A DNA stretch of 64,000 bases. Source: Pseudopithomyces maydicus (lineage: Eukaryota; Ascomycota; Dothideomycetes; Pleosporales; Didymosphaeriaceae). The stretch lies in assembly GCA_026873275.1 (NCBI GenBank), contig JANTUC010000002.1, positions 1,178,001 through 1,242,000 on the forward strand, in the 5' to 3' direction. This document shows positions 55,721-64,000 of the stretch, piece by piece. The translations under genes were made by a program, and so were the position numbers. Numbering within the stretch: position 1 is the first letter of the stretch; the number at the start of each line of letters is the position of its first letter. The notes under the pieces are model-generated. The model was given only the letters and a program-made list of their open reading frames with translations. It ran no database searches and was not told where the DNA came from.

Positions 55721-56385
55721 TCATGTGGCACAGAGGTGAAAACTCGCTCGGATTCTTATTCTTTCAAACCTGCATAGTTATTACTTGAGTCATCACGATC
55801 ATTCATGAGGAGAAGAACAGAGGTTCAAATTGAAAATAGGTGATTGATGTCTACCATAAACTTTAAAGCAAGAACTCGAATATCGTCCTCGGCGTGTCCC
55901 AGTACCTATGGTTTCCCGTACGTTGATCACCACTACCACCACTAATACTCATACTACTATAAAGCAAAAACTTGTAAAGCAAAAACTTGTAAAGCAAAAC
56001 TGGTAAAGCGAAACTGGTAAAGCAAAGCCTGTAGATGATAACCAGATCCTTTAGATCGGAAAAAACCCCCCGAATCGACATTAAGTCGATTTTAAGAAAT
56101 TGTGGGTGCATGCGGGGAGATTTATGGTGTTTTCCAATCTGATCTGTTATCTCAGTTTGTGCCACGCAATAAGTCTAAATGAAGAGTATCAGTATTCGCT
56201 AGTGTTCACTGGTTTTCTTAAAGCTTACCTCACTGTGGCAAGTAAAGCCGGATTTTAGCCAAGTTAATCAGGCGTGGCTTTCAAGTGCCAATTTAGGCGG
56301 TTGTTGCCCGTGTTCCTGATTGACTGGTCGAAAAAATCTCCCTCTCTTCCCTCTTATAGCAGATTTCAGGATCGTCAGGAGAATA
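55721..56385. other. intergenic with tandem repeat
   Basis: No supported gene. A 100-codon minus-strand frame at 55863-56165 is produced by the repeat. Confidence 0.5.
55960..56031. repeat. 14/15-bp tandem repeat, five copies
   Basis: Two units of TAAAGCAAAAACTTG are followed by three 14-base variants (ending CTGG, CTGG and CCTG) in the 3' flank of the A-T-C enzyme gene. Confidence 0.9.
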
Positions 56386-56763
56386 TCATAATTCATCCTC
56401 CTCATTTTCACCAGCAAGATAGTTGGGTGCGAACTTTTTGATCCTTTGGTCAATTACGCCATCCAATTCGGTCAAGGCTCGTAGCACTGTGTAAGGTTGC
56501 TTGGGTGATTGGAGCTTATGCTCTACGTCTTTGCCTTTGGCTAACGCAGTGGGATTGATCCAGTGTAGTAAATCCCGGCTTATCGTACTGAAGAAGTCCT
56601 TCTGAAGAGGCAAGTTCTGAAGAGCGGGTGCTGTCATTTTCCTCAAAACCTGTTGGGCCCCCTGTATTTGCGACCTCATAGACTCTATACAGATCTTCCT
56701 ATTTGGTACATCCAGATTCTCGGTGCATATAAGTTCATTGGAAAGTTCATTGATATTTGCCAT
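56386..56763 (-). CDS. unrecognised 125-residue protein, 10 bp downstream of the CCCH gene
   Basis: A single exon of 125 residues starting MANINELSNELIC. It is rich in Leu, Gln and Lys, is predicted helical and has an acidic end (GENEEDEL). No family is recognised. Its ATG is only 10 bases from the stop of the CCCH gene on the same strand, far too close for its own promoter, and TTTTTAG just before it could serve as a splice acceptor. It may therefore be the last exon of an alternative form of the CCCH gene, or the second frame of a bicistronic message. Confidence 0.5.
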   Translation of the reverse strand: MANINELSNELICTENLDVPNRKICIESMRSQIQGAQQVLRKMTAPALQNLPLQKDFFSTISRDLLHWINPTALAKGKDVEHKLQSPKQPYTVLRALTELDGVIDQRIKKFAPNYLAGENEEDEL

Positions 56764-56773
56764 GTATTTTCCC

Positions 56774-58787
56774 CTAAAAATAAATCATGGGGGGATTGGG
56801 CATGGCCTTAAGTAGGAGATTGACAGCTTTCTCGGTAAGAGGAAAGCCGGCATCCTCAGGATGCAAATACCCACAGTTCGCCTTCTGGCAGCCGGAAGCT
56901 GTTAGTGCAAACTTGCAGAGACGGGAAGTTTTCTTTGGCGCTTTCGTCGAGTTTGGGATACCCATAGTCTCCGAGAAGTTGTCGTTGTGGGCATACGGGC
57001 AAGTACCCAAGGGCTTCTTGCATCGTCGTCCAGATTTACAAGGTATCTGGCTCAAGGAGCGTGATTCGGCTTGAGAGAACTTGGTGGGAAAAGAGGATGA
57101 GACTTGAATCCTGTACGCCAATTCAAACTCGCCATCGGGGTGGTGGTACTCGCACGTTTCGTCCAACAGGTTGTGGCAATGTATGCCAAACTTGCAAAAT
57201 TTCCGACCCAATTGTTGCTTCTTGGTGCTTTCGGCAAGTTCGTCGCGACTTAGATCGTCGTCGTGACTTTGATCTTCGTCATTTTGAAACACAGAGAGAC
57301 TGTTTTCGCACGTCAAGTTGCTGTTCGCTGCAACTAAGTCGGGTGAGGCTGGGTAGCCGTGTTCATAGTTGAAATTGTTGCCTTGGACCGTATCTTCATC
57401 CATCAGAAGAAATTCTTCATCATCCGAAAGGTTGCTCGTATGATTCGTCTCAACTTGAATTTCTTGCACCCGTGGACTCTCCTCCAACGTCTGCGGTTGA
57501 TATATGGCTTGGACATGCATCTGCGGTACTGCAGTTGTATTGTTCGAGGGTTGAAGAGTTTCCGGAACTTCTATAGGGTTGTTGGAAACAGTTGGAGCTG
57601 AAGGATTCTGACCGGCAGAGATGCTTGGAGCGAGTGATGTGGACATGAGCTTCTCGTACTCGTCCACATTTTGCGTGTAAAAGGTGCCAATACTTTCGGC
57701 GAGCCACGATATGTTCTGTTCGCGTTTAATCGTAGCATCAAAAGCAGGAGCTAGTTTTGGAGATAGGTTCTCAGGAGTTAGGCAATGGAAGCCTTCGAGG
57801 TTCGGATACTCCTTTTGGATCATCCCGATGAGTAGAGCGACCGCAGCAAACTTGAGGATGTTGTTTTCTTGTTCAAAACGCTCATTCGCAACTTGGATTT
57901 CCACGACCTGCTCTCTTAAGGTCTTCGATGTTGTATCGGCCTCGTCTCTGTCCCGAATTGCCTGCACCATATCCTGCATTGCTTGGTCTTTCTCCTTGTT
58001 TGCTTGGATCTTCTCCTGAATCGCCCAATCTTTCTCTTGAATCAGTTGGTTATTCTGTTGTGTGATGGCGTCGAATGCATCTTTCATATTGCTACGATCT
58101 TGCTCTACTGCGGCTTTTTCGCGTTGGAGAACGGACATCTCGATGGTCGTCTCGCTCATCTTCCTCTCCCAGGACAGATTCAAGTTTTCTAATGCATCTT
58201 GAGAGTCTTTAGATTTCTGCTTATCGTCGGCAAGCTTCTTGCCCTTCTCCTCTACTTCTAGCTTCAATTCCTGCTTTAGAATTTGGAATTGATCAAATAG
58301 TTCCTTGGCGATCTTGTTGGATTGCTCTTTCACTCGTAGGTCAATCTCCTTTTCGAGGCGTTGTTCTTGCTGGCGGAACACTTCCATGAGCTTTTTCGGG
58401 AGCGTCTCCGTTGACTTCTCGGACGCCTGAACATCCACCACCTGCTTGGCCTGTCCGCTAGCAAGAGGAAAGTTGTTCTTCACCGAGAGGTTCTCCTCGG
58501 CGTCGGTGCGGGCAGCGTTTTGTGTCTTGTACATTGTGAAAACGTTATTTTCGACGAATTCGGGGCTGTAAACTGCTGGGGAAACTGGCTTTTGGAATGG
58601 TCGCAATGCAGGCCGGGACTGGCTGCAGTCAGTAGTCATCACAGATTGCGCGAGGGTAGTATCATCTTACTGAAGACTTGACTTTGAAACTCGTCTTCAG
58701 TTCTGGGCTGATGCTGCGATGGGATTGATCTTTTTCGACACGCTTGCGTTTGTTCGACTTGAGAGATATGTTATTGTCGCTAGACAT
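56774..58787 (-). CDS. coiled-coil protein with three CCCH zinc fingers
   Basis: Two exons: 58787-58671 and 58618-56774, giving 653 residues. The first exon (MSSDNNISLKSNKRKRVEKD) holds a basic nuclear-signal-like patch. Residues about 115-300 are a long coiled coil rich in Glu, Lys and Gln. The C-terminal third has three zinc fingers: C-x5-C-x7-C-x3-H (CKFGIHCHNLLDETCEYHH), C-x5-C-x6-C-x3-H and C-x8-C-x4-C-x3-H, the last near residue 625. Such fingers usually bind RNA, so a role in mRNA processing or export is possible. The acceptor GCAGCCAG at 58619 is the one that keeps the frame; the CTGCAG three codons earlier does not. I do not recognise the family. Confidence 0.8.
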
Positions 58788-60011
58788 GGCCGTCGAGATA
58801 TTGCACCTAGACTTAGATGAAGAGCAATACTAGGGGCTGGGAAGTAGAAGTTTTGGAAACGATCAAGTGACAAGATCGCACTGCAGAGGCAGATCAAGGG
58901 CGTTGTGCACGTGTGGTTGTGGAAAGTAAAAGCTATGGCCGTTGTTATTGGTCGGGGCTGTGTGAGCTTGAGAGTGCGAAGTAGAAAGAACCAGAGCGAA
59001 GTGGAGCGGTGGGTAAGGACTCTATAAGTCTTTATGAAGACGTAGAAACTCCGAGCGTGGTGGGCACAGACCCTATGTACGTGATATTGGGCAAACGACT
59101 GACAGCCTCTTAACGCGACCGAACGTCACTAAACACCAAACAGACATGACTAAAAGAACTGGCTGGATTAGGCAGTGCTCAACTTGATTCAACCTGTACG
59201 ACGTGTCTGTCATTTACTGGATTCTCTTGGGCTGTGATTAAGATACACAGTTCTGATACTTTACTACAATTCATATGTACCTCTAAGTATGTCAAGCCAA
59301 GCAGAGAAGGTAATCTGATTGTTGTATCCCACATGCAGTTCAAAGATCCCCCTGTAACCTCGAATCGGCGGTGAAGAGAGATGAGTTTCCATGGAAGCAG
59401 ATACTGCGTGGTAGGATCCCGGAGCGCAAAAGGAAACCAACCCGACACATGCTTCCAGTGAGCTAGGGACATTGCCCACAATGTCGTTGGAGCGGCGTAG
59501 CGCAGTTACAATGTTTAGCCACAAGAACTTTGAGTACATATGTAAGAACAACGTTCAGCTGTTGGGCACCAAGCGAGAAACAAATATTCACAATGCAGTG
59601 TTGCCTCATATCTGCCAATATTTCGAGCCATTAGCAGGCGCAGGATATACCACAACACTACTTTTGGAGGCGCGCGGACGCGGACGCGACGCGGTAGCAC
59701 GTGATCCGAAGTGCACCTGGGCATAGCCCGTGCTCCGCGGTGTCTGTCAATTAGTCATTGCAGGTCTCGCGCGATGGCGCGGGGACTTCAAACTTACGAG
59801 AGCTAGCTATGGTCACCCACCTCCACGCTTCGCTGTTCACTTCTTGAATCAGCTGCCAGTCGTAATGTCAGCTAATACTCCTTGCATGTGCGTCATTCCA
59901 GTACATGCCTAAAACATAACATCACAAGATAACGAGTGCATGAAGAGATTGATTCTCATTTACAAATCGTTGTACATACACATGACTTGAGCTGCATGTG
60001 CCCAACATTCG
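58788..60011. other. intergenic
   Basis: 1.2 kb. Short frames at 59179-59726 lack motifs. It holds the CCCH gene promoter and the 5'-nucleotidase 3' end. Confidence 0.5.
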
Positions 60012-61738
60012 TTACTGTTGCTGCACCCATCTCCGTCCAGTCACCCCGATAGATCGAGCCTCTGCCGCAGCTCCGACCGCCGCGATGCGCCCATCCAATG
60101 CAATGCCAACTGGTGTGGTTTTCGTGATATACTGCACCAGCACCTCATCCTGCGTGTCCAGCGCCACGAAATCCTTTCTCGGTTCGAAGAAATTATCCCC
60201 ACCGCCAGCAATGAAATCAAGTGTAACATATCGATACTCGGTCGCATCGTCGAGTGTCTGGTTGTTGATGGAAACGGAGACAAGCCGGGAGCCGGCAGCT
60301 TGCGTGGGGTCATATTGAATACGGAGAGAAGACGAGACCTGGAGGAATGAAGTGACATCCCTGCCATTGGTTTGGCTGACGCCGGAGACAATGCCTTCAA
60401 GAACCTGACGGAGCGCGGCGCCGTCAATCGCGAGCTCGACGATGGCGTTGCCAAAAGGGAAGGAAGTGAGCACTTCGCCGCGCGTGATGTCGCCCTGGTC
60501 GATTGTTGCGCGGATTCCTCCGGCGTTGATGATGGCAAAATCAACGTCCTCGCCAGCGTCTTTCCGGTAGTAGTACATTGCATCAGCCATAAAATCACCC
60601 AAGAGACATTCCCTTTGCTGGCACGTCGTTTGGTCCAATTCAACATTCGAGACACCAAGTACCTCCTTGGCGAACTCCTCAAACGGACCGCGCCATGCTT
60701 TAATCTGCGCCTGAAGATCTGCATCTTGCTTGGTCGTGTTGGTGATGTGAATAGGTGCGCCGTGGTAAGCAAGAATCTTGCCCGTCGCGTCATACGTGAC
60801 ATCGATATAGCCCACATACTCGCCCCAGCGATACGCAGTCACTATGAATACCTCATCGCCGTCCTTGTTAGTGGTTATGGTGGGGTACGACCCTTGGGCC
60901 CCAGTCATGTTGCCCAGTAACGTATGCGAATGACCGCCCATAATGAGCTGGAGGCCCGAAGTCTGCGCAGCGAGCTCCTGATCCTTGTCGTAGCCAATAT
61001 GCGTAATAGCAGCGATACGGGTGATGTTAGTGGTGGCTTTGATCTCATCGATGGCGTTCTGCACTGCTTCCACCGCGCTAGAGAACGTAGTACCCTCGTC
61101 GGGGTTGGAAATGCTCGCCGTGTCCTCCGTTGTTACGCCGATGAGTGCAAGACCTTTATCCCAAAAGATGTGGTAAGGCTTGATTGTCTTGTTTAGAACC
61201 TCGTTGGTTGAGTGTATGTTTGCTGATATGATCGGAATATTCGTAAGGTTCTGCAAGAATGCGCCTAGTTCATCGTCACCACCATCGAACTCGTGGTTTC
61301 CTAGCGTCATTGCATCGAAGCCAAGCTGATTCATGGTTTCCGCAATCTTTTCACCACGGTAGTAGCTGTAGAACAGCGTCCCTTGAAACTCATCGCCAAC
61401 GTTCACCCAGAGGCTGTCATTGTGATTCGGACGTTGCGTGTCTATGACATGCTTTACGCGCGAATAACCGCCATAGCAGCCTTTGCTTGGATTCGTGCAA
61501 TCGGTACCGGAGGAACTGAATTCATCCAAATGAGCGTGGACATCATTGATGTGAAAGAATGCTGCAGAGAGTCAGTCCTCTTCTATGTTTCACAGGCTAT
61601 AGACTGACAAATATTATAGTTTCCATCGCAGTCCAGTCCACGCTTCATATGCCTTTTCGTATACAGTATATCCTCCGCGGCCACCAAGCTTAGTGCCGAC
61701 AAGCCGAGCAGAGATGCCGTCCTCATTTTCCCCATCAT
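60012..61738 (-). CDS. secreted 5'-nucleotidase / UshA-like metallophosphatase
   Basis: Two exons: 61738-61609 and 61561-60012, giving 559 residues. The N-terminus MMGKMRTASLLGLSALSLVAA is a signal peptide, followed by dibasic TKRHMKR. Metal ligands of the calcineurin-like domain are all visible: FFHINDVHAH (rebuilt across the intron), VNVGDEFQG, LGNHEFDGG, AITHIGYDKD and GGHSHTLLG. The second domain has INAGGIRATI, FPFGNAIVEL and AGGGDNFF, which bind the nucleotide base. The enzyme releases phosphate from external nucleotides. The intron donor is GTCAGT at 61608 and acceptor CTGCAG at 61562. There are two adjacent in-frame ATGs; the first was taken. Confidence 0.93.
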
Positions 61739-62605
61739 TATCGATCAACCCACACTTTTATTTAGAGATAAAGAATGTAAAGATCTCAGATGTTGATAGC
61801 AGACAAAGAGTCCGCACCGCCATCCTTAAATCTAGCCTTTGCGTGGCGGATCCCTCCGCGCAGAGCCTTGGCGCTTCTCGGCGTTCATCTTGGCTAACTT
61901 TACAGTTGCCTCTTATGGTAAGGAGCATCTTACCTGCGATAGGGACTGGCCATTCACAGCTACACGTGCTGAGGATGCGGAGCAGATGCAGGGTCCGGCA
62001 CAACGACATGTACCTGGTTTGTGGTAATGACACGACTGGCCATGTCGGGTTCACCGAGGCAAAGGAGACGACCCACGTGGATAGCGTTGCTAGGTACAAT
62101 TGTGCGCATTAAGTTTGCGAGAATTACAATCTACAGAATTTCCAGAACGAACGGAAACACTTTGTGTAACACCACTATTAAAGCCTATACGTAGACGCTA
62201 AGTCCGTTTCGTACAGGTATATTAGCAAGACTTCAAAGGATTTGAAAAAAATCTAACTGTAGGTGTCACTCCGGTGATGGTGGCAAATCACTAAAAGTCA
62301 AGTTGACGTGGGAAGAATCAAGTCGAACAACAGAAACCATAATCAAAGAACAAACAAGCTATTTATATACAACAATGACTGTTACAGGAGATTCGGGGGT
62401 TGTCTAGAGATGAGTTATGTGTTGTGTTACGATTGGAGTTCGTGGACCGGATGCGGAAGCACGCAAACAAGACAAAGAATGCATACTCTATAACCTTGCA
62501 GCTCCATGTTTCCGCTACGTTGAATGAATACAAGATCAACTCCTCTTTATCAATTCAGCTATTTCGATATCTTCGTGCAGGAAACTCCAGAGTCGGTCGA
62601 ACAAA
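61739..62605. other. intergenic (divergent)
   Basis: 867 bp between the 5'-nucleotidase start (-) and the right-edge gene (+). No gene is supported. Confidence 0.5.
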
Positions 62606-64000
62606 ATGCAGGATGCAGGGCCCCCTCAAGCTGCAGCAGCGACTCCGCCTGAGCTTCATCCGGCAACAACTACTCGTCATTTCACACCAGAGGAAAGGAG
62701 AGGATGGCTGACCTTGCAGACGACAGACGAATGTTCAGGCTACCTCCGTTTTGTCGAAGCGCATCGCAGGACTAACAAAGCAACCAACGGTCACGTTCTT
62801 ATGAAACGCTGGATTGATAGCAGCGTGAAGAACGCTGTCGACGACAATGTGAAACGACAACATATTCAAGATGCAGCAGACGATAGAATCCGGCAAAACT
62901 ATCCTCCATACTATGGTCCACATCACTTACGCTTGGGGCCCTTGAATAATCCTGCTACGCAAGGTCAAGGAGGCCACGCTGGTCAGGCGGATGAAGCGGG
63001 TCAAGCTGTTAATCAAGTCCCAACTTTCAATCCAGGTCAAGCCGGTCTCTCAGACCCAGCAGATCATTCAGCTCCGCCTCTACAAGTTCAGACTGATCAT
63101 GCAACTTCTGCTCTGCAACCTCCACCTGTTCCAAATATTTACGCTCAACAGGCTTCAGCTCACAATCAACAAAATCGACATACTCAGCAACCTCCATCCA
63201 CTCCGAATGTTTCCGCTCAACAACCTCCAACTGGTAATCAACAAAATCCACCTGTGGCAGATGACGACCCCGATCATTTTCATATACCCGCTGCTCCAGA
63301 TTTAATCCAGGTGGGTGTCGAGGATGACGATTTTACGCCGTCACCAATCGAGTACCAAGGTGATCTTCATATGAGATACGTGCTTACAAGGCCTCTGGAA
63401 TATGATGACCATAGGGTAACCCGGATCAGGGAGTACATTGGTGAGGACGACAATGGAGTATTGATGCGTGTGAGTCTTCGATAATCTCTTACTGTCGAAG
63501 TTTTTATCTGATTTCCCTTGTCTTTGCATAACATCTCTTCTTATATAATTCTACCCAAAAGATATTTATACTGAGTCCTTCTAGCGTTACATCATTAAAA
63601 CTGTTGGGTGGTGTTACGGCACATATTTTGAAAATGAATTTGTGGAAGAACCGGAGCCGACTGACCAGGACAAAGAAGAGATGGAAAAACTGTTTGACGC
63701 ATACCAAGCCTTAGTAAAAACGGAGTCGGAATATGTTCTCCGTCCAGAAATTGTCAAGACAATTAAATTTACACTTCCGAATATGATCAACGTCGATCGG
63801 CCTACCTTCGACGAAGCAACTGGATTGTATGCCGAAGATTGGTTCTGTGGAATAGAAACCATTACTGAAGACTGTCATGCTGGTAGTTTAACCGACTTGA
63901 TAGGTCAACACAGCGCAGAGAACCGTAAGGTTCCGACTCTATTTATCTGGTTGGTCGTACGGGCACTTTCGGAAGCGCTACATAATCTTCAAACTGGGGA
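62606..64000 (+). CDS. unrecognised gene, cut by the right edge; kinase-like end
   Basis: Exon 1 is 62606-63479 and exon 2 starts at 63585 and runs off the window. The N-terminal 290 residues are disordered, with Gln/Pro/Asn-rich degenerate repeats (NIYAQQASAHNQQNRHTQQP, NVSAQQPPTGNQQNPP). The second exon is folded and acidic, and its last visible residues, VPTLFIWLVVRALSEALHNL, resemble the helix that precedes the catalytic loop in fungal kinase-like proteins (P-x-x-F-I-W-x-x-x-x-x-L-x-E-A). The intron GTGAGT...TTCTAG keeps phase. The catalytic loop is outside the window, so whether this is an active kinase cannot be said. Confidence 0.6.

Noticed and set aside
55863..56165. 100-codon minus-strand frame with KFLLYKFLLY
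   Set aside because: Produced by the tandem repeat.

Overview
The window reads as nuclear DNA of a filamentous ascomycete (Pezizomycotina; Dothideomycetes is my best guess, an inference from gene content). Genes carry many short GT-AG introns of about 45-190 nt, branch points of the CTGAC/CTAAC type are visible, and the products are typically fungal: CreC, CreD, Cdc2 with a PSTAIRE helix, Gem1, Zds and Slm proteins, fungal GH16/GH18/GH26 hydrolases and a Zn2Cys6 regulator. No CRISPR array, operon, rRNA, intact transposon or convincing tRNA was seen.

Layout. 0-10 kb: iron-dependent hydroxyacid-oxoacid transhydrogenase (-), ABCG half transporter (-, broken near its 3' end), AlkB-type dioxygenase (-) divergent from the CDK1 gene (+), then a GH18 protein with a C-terminal UBA domain (+). 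11-20 kb: creD (-) and creC (-), two members of the carbon catabolite repression deubiquitination/ubiquitination circuit, side by side; creC is divergent from the mitochondrial Rho GTPase GEM1 (+). 21-28.6 kb: Zds-family gene (+), Slm1-type PH protein (+), secreted GH26-like hydrolase with a Cys-rich tail (+). 28.7-35.4 kb: a pair of related single-pass membrane proteins (-), an intronless SIMPL-domain gene (+) and a zinc alcohol dehydrogenase (+), in AT-richer spacer. 35.9-39.3 kb: calpain with a Gly/Arg/Asp/Tyr/Asn repeat tail (-). 42-45 kb: an unrecognised 431-residue protein (+) and a secreted GH16 glucanase (-). 48-55.7 kb: a Zn2Cys6 regulator (-) divergent from a three-domain adenylation-carrier-condensation enzyme (+), which looks like a minimal secondary-metabolite locus. 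56.4-61.7 kb: a 125-residue protein and a coiled-coil triple-CCCH protein (-), and a secreted 5'-nucleotidase (-). The right edge holds the start of an unrecognised gene (+) whose visible end resembles fungal kinase-like folds.

Points of most interest: the acyl-ligase-like A-T-C enzyme with its divergent regulator and a composite CGG-N11-CCG/CRE site between them; physical linkage of creC and creD; the GH18-UBA fusion; the paired membrane proteins sharing a W-x-R-G-Y-R motif; and a run of one-base frame anomalies in the first 17 kb (ABCG, alkB, creC), all at homopolymers, which need to be separated into sequence error and real change. Exon boundaries were worked out by eye from splice consensus, reading phase and family motifs; they were not computed or checked against databases.
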